A stretch of DNA of 39,441 nt from contig CANKOI010000037.1 in NCBI GenBank assembly GCA_947484175.1, forward strand, positions 1 through 39,441, in the 5' to 3' direction. The position numbers and the translations under genes are program-made. Shown here piece after piece: positions 22,412 to 31,316 of the stretch. The stretch comes from Deltaproteobacteria bacterium. Lineage in GTDB: Bacteria; Myxococcota_A; UBA796; SXON01. Positions within the stretch are counted from its first letter, which is position 1; each line of letters opens with the position of its first letter. Under the pieces are notes generated by a model. It searched no databases. It had not been told where the DNA came from and worked only from the letters and a program-made list of their open reading frames with translations.

Positions 22412-25303
22412 ATGAACCGCGTAGAAGTCGCCATCAACGAAGCTCGCTGTGTGCTGGTATTCGGCAGCCGTGTGCTGGCCGAAGCCGAAATCCTCGGGGA
22501 GCTCCGTCGACGCAGCAACGTGCCCGCAGTCGTGCTCGGGGGCGACGCGCCCACGGGCATTCTTCGCCCCGACGAAGCCGCGCTGGCCCCCGCGCTCGGC
22601 CGCGAAGGCGGCGTGATCTGCCTCATCGAGGCCGATGGTGCCGACTCCGTAGGCCTCGGCCAGCTCGCTGCGGCCGTGCAGAACGCCCCCCACAAGCCGC
22701 GCCTCGTGGTGGTGGCCCGTGCGTTCAATCCGTTCGCGTTGCCCTCGGCGTTGCGCACGCTCAAGTTTGAGCACGAGAAGAGCAAGCCCCGCGACTTCCT
22801 GTTCCGGCTCCCGGTCCCGGCCGCGCCGGCCGCCGCCGCTGCAGCCGCCGCCCCCGCAGCCGACTCCAAGAAGAAGTCCGGCGCGCCCCGAGTGGCGTTC
22901 GTCGGTCGGGAAGAGGAGTTGGCCTGGCTCGGTGAACACCCCACGGGGCCAGTGGTGATCGTCGGCCCGTCGGGCGTAGGCAAGCGCTGGCTTGTCGAGA
23001 AGGCGCTCACCGGCGTGGAGGACCGCGCCCCCGACTTCGTTCTCGCCCGTGGAGCCGAAGCCGACTCGCTGTACGCACGTATCGCCGGCCTCGGCGTAGA
23101 CGCGGGCGACAAGCGCCTCGCCGAAGCCCTCCAAAAGCCCGACCAGCGCCCCCCCCCGGCCGCCCTCGCCGCGCTCGCCGTAGAAACGCTGGATGTCGTG
23201 TCGGCCACCTTGGTGATCGAACGCCTCGAGCTGGTGATGCGGCGCGACGGCACGTTCCACCGCGAGTCCCGGCTCGAGCTGCTCCTCCGCGCGCTGCTCT
23301 CGGGGCGCTACAAGGCGCGCATCCTCTTCCTCAGCACCGTCCGCCCCCGCTTTTACCGCGAGGGCGAGGGCGCCGACCTGCCCGTGCTGGAGCTGGCCGG
23401 CCTCAAGGGCAAAGACCTTCACGAAATCTTCGACGCGTACCGCGTGGAAGACTTCGCGCGCGACAACTTCGGGCGTATCTCCGAGCGTATTCATGGTCAC
23501 GGCCTCGCCGCGCGCCTGTTCGCGGTAGCCGTGCGCGACCCCGCGGGGCGCGAGGAGTTGCTGGAATCCAACCGTTTCCTCGGCATGGAGAACGTCGAAG
23601 ACACCGAGCCCGTTCGCCGCCGCATCGAAAAGGCCGTGAAGGCGCTCAACGACGAGGAGCGGCACGATCTCTGCATCCTCGCGCACTTCCGCCTGCCCTT
23701 CACGCTCGCGGAAGCAGAGATCACGGGGGTGAAGCGCGATGCGCGCCTGAACCTGCTCTCCAAGGGCCTGCTCGACATGATCCCCGACGAAACGAAGGAG
23801 CGCGTCTTTTACGTGCACCGCCTCGTCGCCGAGCAGCTTCCCCCGCGCGAAAGCAGCATCTTCGACCTGATGGAGGCGCTCGGCGACCAGTACCTCGCCG
23901 CCAGCGGCAAAGAAAAGGGCCAGAAGTTCCTCGCGTACGCGCAGGAAGGCAACCGGATGCTCTCCGAGGCGCACCGCGTGCGCAACCGGCGCACCATGCC
24001 CTTCCCCGACCACGACGGCCCGCTGGAGGCGATCCGCAACCTCGTCCTGAGCAAGAAGCCGCACTTCGAGCTCGCCGCCACGCGCATCTCCGAGGTGCTG
24101 ATCTCCGACCCCGGCAACACCGAGGTGGGCCTGTTGCGCGCGGCCATGCTCATCGAGCAGAACGTGAAGGCCGCCGAGGTGGCCGCCCTGTTCAAGGACC
24201 TCGCCGAGCGCGTGCCCACTCCCGAGGTGTTCCACCTCGAGTGCAACTTCGCCGAGAAGCGGGGCGGCGGGCCCAATCGCGCGATCGACGCCCTCGAGCG
24301 CGGGGTGGCGGTGTTCCCGGAGAACGCCCGGATGCTCCGCCGGCTCGCCGGCCTCCTCGCCGACGCCAGCAAGGTGGACCGTGCCCTTGAGGTGCTGCAG
24401 CGCGCCATGGCGCTCGAGCCGATGATGCCCGACACCTACGGCCTCCTCGGTGAACTGCACCTCCGGCAGGGCCCGGAAGGCTGGGCTGCCGCCCGCGACG
24501 CGCTCGCCGAAGCCCGCCGCCTCGACCCCGAGAACACCTTGCACATGGCCCGCCTCGGCGCGCTCATGATTGAAACGGCGAACGGCGAAGAAAGCGCGCT
24601 CGACGAGGCGCAGAAGCTCCTCGAAGACGCCGTACAGCTGGACAAGAAGAACTACGCGGCTCACCTCTTCCTTGGGCGCCTGCTCATCAACCGCGGGGGC
24701 GACCTCGAACGGGCCGACTGGCTGCTCCGCGGGGCCGCCAAGCTTCAGGAACGCGCCGCGGCCCCGCATGTCGAGCGCGCTCGCATCGCGGCCCGCAAGC
24801 GGCTCTGGCCGGAAGCCGAAGCCGTCTTGGAGAAGGCCCAGAAGGTCGACCCCGGCGACTACCACGTGTTCTTGGCTCGCGGAGAGATGTTCGAACTGCG
24901 CGGCCTGATCTTCCACGCCGTTCCCGAGTTCCAGAAGGCGCTGGAGCGGCCGATCGGCCACGCCGCGCGGATGCAAATCGACACCGCCATCGAGCGTTGC
25001 ATGCAGCTCATCGCTTCTGGCGCCGCGCAGGAGATGGCCAAGGCCGTCGAAAACGCTGAGTTGATTGCCACGGGCGAGGCGGCAGCCGGAGCCCGACCGC
25101 AGCGCGATCCCGGAACCACCACCAAGCGGCGCCGCCCTCGCGGCTCGCGCGGTAGCGGCAAAGGAGGGCGCGCCGAAGGCGAGGGCGCCGAAGGCGCGGA
25201 GGGAGCCGAAGGCGTGGACGTCGCGGCAGCAGAAGGCGCCGCTACCGAAGAGGCATCCTTCTCACCGCCAGAAGAGACGGGCGACCAGCCGACCGGGTCG
25301 TAG
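22412..25303 (+). CDS. Large NTPase with TPR repeats and charged C-terminal tail
   Basis: A 963-residue cytosolic protein. Residues 1-135 form an alpha/beta domain (EARCVLVFGSRVLAEAEIL; LVVVARAFNPFALPSALRTL) that might be a degenerate SIR2-like fold. An Ala-rich linker precedes an AAA/STAND-type NTPase: FVGREEELAWL, Walker A GPSGVGKR (185-192), a probable Walker B-like strand VVSATLVIERLELV near 268, and a sensor-like strand ARILFLSTVRPRFY. Residues 400-520 look like a winged-helix region (LNDEERHDLCILAHF; RVFYVHRLVAEQLP). Residues 540-890 are TPR/SEL-like helices (VDRALEVLQRAMALEPMMPD; AEAVLEKAQKVDPGDYHVFL). The tail has a basic patch TKRRRPRGSRGSGKGGR and EGAEGAEGAEG repeats. A signalling or scaffolding role is plausible; no known system is recognised. 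A C9 tract lies at 23149-23157. Confidence 0.7.
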   Translation: MNRVEVAINEARCVLVFGSRVLAEAEILGELRRRSNVPAVVLGGDAPTGILRPDEAALAPALGREGGVICLIEADGADSVGLGQLAAAVQNAPHKPRLVVVARAFNPFALPSALRTLKFEHEKSKPRDFLFRLPVPAAPAAAAAAAAPAADSKKKSGAPRVAFVGREEELAWLGEHPTGPVVIVGPSGVGKRWLVEKALTGVEDRAPDFVLARGAEADSLYARIAGLGVDAGDKRLAEALQKPDQRPPPAALAALAVETLDVVSATLVIERLELVMRRDGTFHRESRLELLLRALLSGRYKARILFLSTVRPRFYREGEGADLPVLELAGLKGKDLHEIFDAYRVEDFARDNFGRISERIHGHGLAARLFAVAVRDPAGREELLESNRFLGMENVEDTEPVRRRIEKAVKALNDEERHDLCILAHFRLPFTLAEAEITGVKRDARLNLLSKGLLDMIPDETKERVFYVHRLVAEQLPPRESSIFDLMEALGDQYLAASGKEKGQKFLAYAQEGNRMLSEAHRVRNRRTMPFPDHDGPLEAIRNLVLSKKPHFELAATRISEVLISDPGNTEVGLLRAAMLIEQNVKAAEVAALFKDLAERVPTPEVFHLECNFAEKRGGGPNRAIDALERGVAVFPENARMLRRLAGLLADASKVDRALEVLQRAMALEPMMPDTYGLLGELHLRQGPEGWAAARDALAEARRLDPENTLHMARLGALMIETANGEESALDEAQKLLEDAVQLDKKNYAAHLFLGRLLINRGGDLERADWLLRGAAKLQERAAAPHVERARIAARKRLWPEAEAVLEKAQKVDPGDYHVFLARGEMFELRGLIFHAVPEFQKALERPIGHAARMQIDTAIERCMQLIASGAAQEMAKAVENAELIATGEAAAGARPQRDPGTTTKRRRPRGSRGSGKGGRAEGEGAEGAEGAEGVDVAAAEGAATEEASFSPPEETGDQPTGS

Positions 25304-25319
25304 CGAGCCCCAGCAGCGA

Positions 25320-25332
25320 GCCGCTTCGCGGC
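25320..25332. terminator. Short hairpin between convergent genes
   Basis: GCCGC-TTC-GCGGC forms a 5-bp stem in the 37-bp gap between the NTPase/TPR gene and the FG-GAP gene. A direct repeat CCTACTGC follows. There is no T-run, so termination is only suggested by position. Confidence 0.25.
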
Positions 25333-25340
25333 CTACTGCC

Positions 25341-27980
25341 CTACTGCCCCAGCACCACCCACGCGGTGCCCGCGCCGCCCGGCGCCCCGACCACCAGGTC
25401 GGGGAAGTCGTCCGCGTTGAAGTCTCCGTTGCCGAGCACCGATCCGAACAAGTCGCTGGCCGACGTGCCGACCACGCCGCGGAAGCTCGACGTGCTGGCC
25501 CACTCGCCCCCGGCCGTCATGACACTGCGGTCGAACAAGCTCACGGAGCCCACGGCCGTGCCCGCTCCGGCCCACCAGCTGTAGCTGGCCCGGTACGCAC
25601 CGGAGACCCCGGGCGCGCCCACCGCGAGGTCCAAGTCACCGTCGTGGTTGAAGTCCGCGGCGGAGAGGGCGAAGCCAAACGCGTCGCCACCCGTGAGGGT
25701 GGTGTCCGCCGCGGTGGTTCCTTCGGTGGCGCCAAGGCCGCGGGCGTTCAGGAAGAGGTAAACGTCGTCGACGCCCGCTGCCCCGACGGCAAGATCGAGG
25801 CCGCCGCTGGCGTCGAGGTCGGCCACCACCATCCCGAAGGCGCCGATGGCCGCCGACCGCTCGGAGCCCTGGAGGAGGGTGCTGGCCACATCGGCCAGCT
25901 CGCCGCTGCCCGTCAGCGAGTCTGCGTTCAGGATGTACACCGTGCCGCCTCCCGACACCCCGCTCGCCGCCGCGCCGGGAGCGCCCACGACGAGGTCGTC
26001 ATAGCCATCGCCATCGAGGTCGCCACCGGCCAGCGACTGCCCGGCGAACTCCGCGTAGACCGAGCCGTACAGCGTGGCGACCGCATCGTCGGTGGTCAAC
26101 TCCCCGACCAGATCGACTGCGTCGAACACCCACACCCCGCCGCCGTAGCCGACCTGGGCGCTCGACAGCGCGTTGCCGACGACCAGATCGGCCAAGCCGT
26201 CGGCGTTCACATCGAGGTGAGACAGCCCACGCTGCGAGCCGGTGGCCGACTGCGTGCCCGACTCCACGAGCGCGGAGGCGTCGTCTTCGTCGAGGGCGCC
26301 GCTGAGCACGGCACCGCCCGCGTAGACCGCCGCGCCCGCACCGTCGTAGCTGCCGTACGGGCCGCCCAGAACGACGACGTCGGCCACGCCATCGCCGGTC
26401 GAGTCCGCACAGCTCGGGCCGAGCACGCCTGCGTAGTTGTACGCGGAGCCGGTGATCGCAGCAAGGTCGTAGGAGGCCACGAGCCCCGAGGCCCCGATCA
26501 CGTCGGCGCTATCGATCACCCACACCTCGCCCGCGTTGGAGCTGGCCACAATCGAGCCGAGGATCAGGTCGTCCACCCCGTCGCCCGTGACGTCACCCGT
26601 GGAGATGCCGTGGGGAGCCGTCAAGTAGATCGCGGCCGAGCCTCCCAGCTCGGCGGTGGCCACGTCGTCGACCACGGCGTTGTCGGTCACGCCGTCGCAG
26701 TCGTCGTCCACGTCGTTCCACACCTCGGAGGCACGGGTGTTCACGTCCGTGTCGGCGTCGTTGCAGTCACCGTCCGCTTCGCTCTCCCAGTCGCCGTCTT
26801 CGTCCACCGTCGTGCACTGGTCATTGAGCAACGCCGGGGTGCCGAAGTCCGTTGCGCTGATGCGAGAGGATGCGCTGCACCACCACTCGCGGCGGCCCCC
26901 GTCGGCCGCGTTGATGTGGTCAGGGTCGAGCTGGTAGGCCAGCCCGGCCGTGGTCGATACCCAAGACACCGCCGAGATCTCACGCCCGTCGAGCGTGAGG
27001 ATCAGGCTGTCGGCAGAGGCCATGGAAAAACTGGCCGGGTCGTAGGCGAGGTCGACATGAACGTCGCCGTTCACCCGCGTGTCGAGGCTGTTTCCGAACA
27101 CCACCCGCCCGCCGCCGGGCAGCGCCACGTGGCGGTCGATCGTCACCCGCGCGCCCGCCGCGTTCTCGAGCACCCACCCGTACAGGTCGAGCGAACCGCC
27201 GCTGGTGTTCTGCACCTCGATCCACTCCCCGACCGTGTCGGCCACCCCTCCCGGCGCCGCCATCACCTCGGTGATCAGCAGCTCGCCAGCCTCCACAAAG
27301 TCTTCGTCCACCATCCCGTCGCAGTCTTCGTCTTCCTGGTCAGCGGTCTCCACGGCGCCCGGATGAACGTCGGCGGAGAGGTCGTTGCAGTCCGTGCCGC
27401 CGTAGGCGAGGGCCGCCCAGTCGTCGCCGTCCTGATCGTAGTCGTCCGCGCCGTCGCAGTCCTGGTCCGTGCCGTCGTACCACACCTCGTTGGCGCCCGG
27501 ATGCACGTCGGCATCGGTGTCGTCGCAGTCGTCGCCACCAGCGCCCAAGCTCCCGCACCCGTCCCCGTCGGCGTCGGTCACCACGAAGCCTTCGAGGGAA
27601 ACGAAGGCATCGGGCGAGTCGGGGTCGTTGCTGGAGAGGGTGATCGTTCCGAAGTGCGAGGCGGTGTCGACCGCAGTGAAGGTCACCGTGTAGGTGAGAG
27701 AGGCGCCGGGGATGACGAGCTGGAGGGCGGAAGGCTCAACGGCGAACGCGGCCTCCGAAGCGAGCGCGGTCACGCTGAGGGCATCGGCCCCGTCGGTGCA
27801 GGTGTTGGTGACGGTGAAGGTGCCCGACGCCGAGGCGCCCGGCTGCATCTCCTCCCAGCGCAACAGCAGGGGGTCCACTTCGATGCGAGCGCAGCCTGGC
27901 GCGGCCGCTTCGCTGTCCGCCCCTTGCTCCTCAGAGCAACCCACGAGAACGAGCAGGATCATGAGGGAGACGATTCGCAA
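25341..27980 (-). CDS. Lipoprotein with HYDIN-like, MopE-like, lamin-tail and seven FG-GAP propeller repeats
   Basis: An 879-residue surface protein. MRIVSLMILLVLVGCSEEQ carries a VLVGC lipobox (Cys15). The order is: HYDIN-like sandwich (residues 30-135), two MopE-type Asp-rich Ca-binding blocks (DADGDGCGSLGAGGDDCDDT; DGTDQDCDGADDYDQDGDDW), a lamin-tail domain (GELLITEVMAAPGG; GEWIEVQNTSGGSLDLYGW), another MopE block (EADGDCNDADTDVN; NDVDDDCDGVTDN), and seven FG-GAP repeats ending at the C terminus, e.g. GDLDGDGYDDLVVGAPGA and ADFNHDGDLDLAVGAPG. Seven blades would close an integrin-alpha-like propeller. The start is TTG 27980: it gives a proper positively charged lipoprotein signal and has GGAG 8 nt upstream, whereas the next ATG (27962) leaves only eight residues before the Cys. 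Confidence 0.85.
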   Translation of the reverse strand: MRIVSLMILLVLVGCSEEQGADSEAAAPGCARIEVDPLLLRWEEMQPGASASGTFTVTNTCTDGADALSVTALASEAAFAVEPSALQLVIPGASLTYTVTFTAVDTASHFGTITLSSNDPDSPDAFVSLEGFVVTDADGDGCGSLGAGGDDCDDTDADVHPGANEVWYDGTDQDCDGADDYDQDGDDWAALAYGGTDCNDLSADVHPGAVETADQEDEDCDGMVDEDFVEAGELLITEVMAAPGGVADTVGEWIEVQNTSGGSLDLYGWVLENAAGARVTIDRHVALPGGGRVVFGNSLDTRVNGDVHVDLAYDPASFSMASADSLILTLDGREISAVSWVSTTAGLAYQLDPDHINAADGGRREWWCSASSRISATDFGTPALLNDQCTTVDEDGDWESEADGDCNDADTDVNTRASEVWNDVDDDCDGVTDNAVVDDVATAELGGSAAIYLTAPHGISTGDVTGDGVDDLILGSIVASSNAGEVWVIDSADVIGASGLVASYDLAAITGSAYNYAGVLGPSCADSTGDGVADVVVLGGPYGSYDGAGAAVYAGGAVLSGALDEDDASALVESGTQSATGSQRGLSHLDVNADGLADLVVGNALSSAQVGYGGGVWVFDAVDLVGELTTDDAVATLYGSVYAEFAGQSLAGGDLDGDGYDDLVVGAPGAAASGVSGGGTVYILNADSLTGSGELADVASTLLQGSERSAAIGAFGMVVADLDASGGLDLAVGAAGVDDVYLFLNARGLGATEGTTAADTTLTGGDAFGFALSAADFNHDGDLDLAVGAPGVSGAYRASYSWWAGAGTAVGSVSLFDRSVMTAGGEWASTSSFRGVVGTSASDLFGSVLGNGDFNADDFPDLVVGAPGGAGTAWVVLGQ

Positions 27981-28033
27981 GGGGCACTCCGAAGCGCCGA
28001 CATGGTACCCACTCCCGCGCCGAAGCGGGGGTG

Positions 28034-28561
28034 CTATCGGCCCAGCAGCCCCTCTTTCAGCGCGGCTGTGGGCGGATTGGGGCCGAGGTAGATGCCGAAC
28101 ACGAGCTTCATGAAGTCCGCGCCCTCGATGGTGCCGAGGGTGCGCCCGTTGAGCGTCATGCTGGTGCCCACGCCGGGAACGTAGTCGAACGCGAGCTCGT
28201 CGCCGCGCTTCACGCCCTCAGCGGGCACCCACTCGCCCATCCGCTTCACCTTGGCCGACTGGGGGCCCGTGGCCGTGGACCCGAACCCCTCCAGAAAGAC
28301 AGCGTGCATCCGCTCCCGGGAGACCGCCCGGTACACGAAGTGCATCACCATGCGTTTCGGCTCGTCCGCGGCGATGGCGGCGGCAGCATCCCCGGTAGGG
28401 TTGGTGAGGTAGAGGCCGCCCACGTACACGTCCACGAGGTACTTCTCCCTCAGGCCGAGGCCGTTCAGGCGCACCGGCTGCCCGCTCACGGCGGCGGTAT
28501 CGGGAAGGGTGACGCCCGCGAGCGAAGCCGCGAGGCCGAGGGTGGATAGAGACAGAAACAT
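28034..28561 (-). CDS. Exported chalcone isomerase-like domain protein
   Basis: A 175-residue protein with a signal peptide (MFLSLSTLGLAASLAGVTLP). The chalcone-isomerase-like fold includes LNGLGLREKYLVDVYVGGLY, PKRMVMHFVYRAVSRERM and the C-terminal FDYVPGVGTSMTLNGRTLGT then KLVFGIYLGPNPPTAALKEG. The end closely fits bacterial 'chalcone isomerase-like' periplasmic proteins. Those do not make flavonoids; a lipid or fatty-acid binding role has been proposed for the fold. ATG 28561 has GGAG 8 nt upstream. It is divergent from the DEAD-box helicase with a shared promoter region. Confidence 0.85.
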   Translation of the reverse strand: MFLSLSTLGLAASLAGVTLPDTAAVSGQPVRLNGLGLREKYLVDVYVGGLYLTNPTGDAAAAIAADEPKRMVMHFVYRAVSRERMHAVFLEGFGSTATGPQSAKVKRMGEWVPAEGVKRGDELAFDYVPGVGTSMTLNGRTLGTIEGADFMKLVFGIYLGPNPPTAALKEGLLGR

Positions 28562-28605
28562 CCGGAATCTCCGAGCGGCTGGAAGGTCCCGCCCCGTGCG
28601 CCAAC

Positions 28606-28613
28606 CGTATAGC
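28606..28613. promoter_or_regulatory. Overlapping divergent -10 boxes
   Basis: The short palindrome around CCGTATAGC reads TATAGC on the plus strand (28608-28613, 12 nt before in-frame ATG 28626) and TATACG on the minus strand (28611-28606, about 45 nt before ATG 28561). The two genes may share one open complex site and compete for polymerase. No strong -35 was found for either. Confidence 0.3.
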
Positions 28614-28643
28614 AAAGGCGCGGCGATGGGCTACGGGGCCGCC

Positions 28644-29891
28644 ATGTCGAACTTCTACGAATTGGGCGTGCTCCCCGAGCTGGTGCAGGCGCTCGCCGCC
28701 AAGGGGATCACCAGCCCCAGCCCCGTACAGCGTATGGCCCTCCCCGCGTTTCTCGCCGGAAAGTCGGCGGTGGCCGTGGCGCGTACCGGCTCGGGCAAGA
28801 CCTTCGCGTTCGGCTTGCCGCTGGTGCAACGGCTGCGGGAGGCGGAGGCGGCCGACGGCCCAGCCACCGACCCCGCACGCCCGCGAGGCGTGGTGCTTAC
28901 CAGCACCCGCGAGCTGGTGAACCAGACCGCCAAGGCGCTGAAGACCCTCACGCACGTGGCCCGGTTGCGGGTGCGCCAAGTGAGCGGCGGTGAGTCCGTT
29001 TCCGACACCAACGCGGCGCTGCGGCAGGTGTTTGACGTGCTGGTGGCGAACCCGCCGCGGTTGGCCCGCCTGGTCGCCGAAGGGAAGGTGAACCTCGATG
29101 ACGTGCGGGTGATCGTCGTCGACGAGGCCGACACGCTCCTAGCCCCCGGCCAGCGCCCCCCCGTCGAGGCCCTGCTCACCGCGTCCACCCGCGCCACCCC
29201 TTGGTGGATGTCCGCCACCCTCCCCGAGCCGATCCGCCACTGGCTGAGCACGCGCCCAGAGCGACCGGCGCTGCTCATCTCGAAGGACGCCCACACCACC
29301 CCCGAAACGGTCACCGTGAAGAACATCCCGGTGAAGGGAAAGTCGCGGGGCGACGCCGCCAGCGACGTGCTCGTGTCCCTCGGCCCCACCGCACGCGGCA
29401 TCCTGTTCTGCAACCGCCGCGAAACGGCCGACGCCGCCGGCGACGCGCTCCGCGAACGAGGCCACGACATCGTCGTGGTGCACGGCGGCCTGCTGCCGCG
29501 GGAGCGAGAAAAGGCGATCAAGGCGTTCGTAGCCGGCGGCGGCCGCGTGCTCGTCACCACCGAACTGGCCGGTCGGGGCCTCGACGTCCTCGACCTCGCC
29601 TTCGTGCTCAACTGGGAGCTGCCCGAGCGCGCCAGCGACTATGTGCACCGCATCGGTCGCGTGGGCCGCATGGGGCGCGCCGGTCGCGTGTTCAACCTCA
29701 TCACCGACAGCGACCGGCACCTGCTCGCGGAGGTGGAGCGCCTCGCGAGCGGCGGAAAGCTGGACACCGGCGAGCCGCTCCGCGCCGCCCGCACCCGCCG
29801 CACGACCACCGTGCAAGGCGCCCGCGAAGCCGCGGCCCGCCGCAAGAAGACGGCCACCTCGCAGGCTGGAGTGAAACGTTTCGACGAGTAA
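28644..29891 (+). CDS. DEAD-box ATP-dependent RNA helicase
   Basis: A 415-residue RNA helicase core. Motifs in order: Q motif (F4 and GITSPSPVQ), motif I ARTGSGKT (46-53), Ia STRELVNQ, a variant Ib ANPPRL, motif II DEAD (160-163), motif III SAT (190-192), then in domain 2 ILFCNRRETAD, VLVTTELAGRGLD and HRIGRVGRMGRAG (motif VI). The C-terminal tail is basic (ARTRRTTTVQGAREAAARRK), suited to RNA binding. Such enzymes unwind rRNA or mRNA structure in ribosome assembly or decay; the specific class (RhlE, SrmB, CshA) cannot be fixed. ATG 28626 would add six residues and is equally possible; I prefer 28644 because the Q-motif Phe normally lies close to the N terminus. Confidence 0.9.
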   Translation: MSNFYELGVLPELVQALAAKGITSPSPVQRMALPAFLAGKSAVAVARTGSGKTFAFGLPLVQRLREAEAADGPATDPARPRGVVLTSTRELVNQTAKALKTLTHVARLRVRQVSGGESVSDTNAALRQVFDVLVANPPRLARLVAEGKVNLDDVRVIVVDEADTLLAPGQRPPVEALLTASTRATPWWMSATLPEPIRHWLSTRPERPALLISKDAHTTPETVTVKNIPVKGKSRGDAASDVLVSLGPTARGILFCNRRETADAAGDALRERGHDIVVVHGGLLPREREKAIKAFVAGGGRVLVTTELAGRGLDVLDLAFVLNWELPERASDYVHRIGRVGRMGRAGRVFNLITDSDRHLLAEVERLASGGKLDTGEPLRAARTRRTTTVQGAREAAARRKKTATSQAGVKRFDE

Positions 29892-29911
29892 ACACGGCGT
29901 GCGCCACTTCG

Positions 29912-31315
29912 TCAGCGCACGGGGTTCTTGTCGTCCACGACCACATTCGTGCTGCGGCGGCTCTCGCCGATGGCGGCGTTCGGGCGCCCCTCCTCGTCGA
30001 GGTAGCCCAGCGCTTCCAGCTGGGAGCGCAGCGCGTCGTCGCCGGCCGAGCCGCCCTCGCCTACTTCGATGGCCCCTCGCTCAAGCACCCGAGTGTCCAC
30101 CCGCTCGGGCTCCTCGACGTCGAACAGTTCGTGCAGCACCCGACCGGGCATGTCGCGGCCGGCTGGGAGGCCAAGCAGCGCGTAGAGCGTGGGAGCCACA
30201 TCGAAGATGTGGGACTTGCCGCCCGCCCTCACTTTCACCCGCGGCCCCACGGCCGCGAACACGGCCACTCCGCGATGCCCGCCCACCACCAGCGGCTTGC
30301 TGCTGCTGCACTGGAAGCCGTGGTCGCTCAGCAACACCAGCGTGGTGTCGGGGCCCACGAGCGACCACACGCGGGCCAGCACCCCATCGAGGTACTCGTA
30401 GTAGTCGGGCACCCAACGGCCAGCCTCCCCGAGGTCGGCGCTGGTGAGGCCAAACTCGCCGTAGGGCGGGCGATTCTGTTGGGGGTGCCGCCGCATCAGT
30501 TCGTCCACCTGGCGCTTGTGCGCCGTGGAGTCCCTGCGAACCACCCGCTGAACGTCGGGGTCCTGGAAGGGCCAGTACAGGTGGCTCACCTGGTCGGCGC
30601 CGTTGAGGTACAGCACGCCCAAGGCCGCTTCGGACTGAGGCCAGAGCGCCTCGAAAACGCGCACGTGGGTTTCGTCGCGGCGCAGTGGGTGGGAGGGCGC
30701 TCCGTAGGCGGCTACCTGGTAGGCTAGGGGGCTCGCGCTCAGCCAGGCGGCGTCCGGCACGAGCCCGCTGGCCAGCTCCGCAAGGTCATCCGGGAAGGTG
30801 GTCGCCTCCCGCTCCTCCTCCACGGCCGGCCTCGAACTGTCGCGGCTCATGGGGTGCGACCACACGAAGCGGTCGCTCAGCACCTGCCCGCGGAGGATGG
30901 AGGCTGGCCATGTCATCAGCCAGCCCGACACCAGCGAGGTGTGACCGGCCGCCGAAGCCGCGTCCCACAGCCGTTCCACCCGAACATCCGCGCCTGTGAA
31001 CGACTTGCCGCGCCCGTTTGTCCAGCCGCCGACACCGTGAACATCGGCCGGGTAGCCCGACGCCAACGTGGTCCACACGATCGGGGACATGATCGGGGTG
31101 GTCACCTCCATCTCGGCGTGAGCGCCTTCGGCGAGGAAACGACTGAAGGTAGGGAGCTGCGACGAATAGCGGCGGAGCGCCTCGTACTCCAGCCCGTCAA
31201 AGCCCACGACCACCACTCGGCTCGCTGGCGGATCGGGCTCCACGGCGCACCCTGCCAAGGGCACCAGTAGCCCTATGAGCGCGGCGCCGACTGCGTTTTC
31301 GAGGGAGCCTCTCAC
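29912..31315 (-). CDS. Lipoprotein of the alkaline phosphatase superfamily (type I phosphodiesterase/nucleotide pyrophosphatase-like)
   Basis: A 467-residue exported hydrolase from GTG 31315. Residues 10-23 end in a GLLVPLAGC lipobox. Catalytic motifs of the phosphodiesterase branch are intact: first metal Asp in VVVVGFDGLEYEAL, nucleophile segment TTPIMSPIVWTTLASGYP followed by DVHGVGGW, second metal site LNGADQVSHLYWPF, and LLSDHGFQ followed by GGHRGVAVF with the remaining Asp/His ligands. The probable substrates are phosphodiesters or phosphonates at the cell surface; which one is unknown. It is the last gene of the run that starts with flhA and begins one nucleotide after the gamma-carbonic-anhydrase-like gene, so it is probably co-transcribed with flagellar genes. 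Confidence 0.85.
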   Translation of the reverse strand: MRGSLENAVGAALIGLLVPLAGCAVEPDPPASRVVVVGFDGLEYEALRRYSSQLPTFSRFLAEGAHAEMEVTTPIMSPIVWTTLASGYPADVHGVGGWTNGRGKSFTGADVRVERLWDAASAAGHTSLVSGWLMTWPASILRGQVLSDRFVWSHPMSRDSSRPAVEEEREATTFPDDLAELASGLVPDAAWLSASPLAYQVAAYGAPSHPLRRDETHVRVFEALWPQSEAALGVLYLNGADQVSHLYWPFQDPDVQRVVRRDSTAHKRQVDELMRRHPQQNRPPYGEFGLTSADLGEAGRWVPDYYEYLDGVLARVWSLVGPDTTLVLLSDHGFQCSSSKPLVVGGHRGVAVFAAVGPRVKVRAGGKSHIFDVAPTLYALLGLPAGRDMPGRVLHELFDVEEPERVDTRVLERGAIEVGEGGSAGDDALRSQLEALGYLDEEGRPNAAIGESRRSTNVVVDDKNPVR

Positions 31316-31316
31316 C

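Noticed and set aside
22070-24976. 968-codon minus-strand open frame opposite the NTPase/TPR gene
   Set aside because: It is a mirror of the plus-strand gene's codon bias; no motif, signal or ribosome binding site.
26640-27560. Repetitive GTCGTC/GCAGTC-like pattern resembling a CRISPR or tandem repeat
   Set aside because: It is the coding pattern of Asp-rich MopE-like blocks; repeat units are irregular in sequence and spacing.
25065-28091. 1008-codon plus-strand open frame opposite the FG-GAP lipoprotein
   Set aside because: Val/Gly/His/Arg-rich antisense of the Asp-rich repeats; no recognisable domain.
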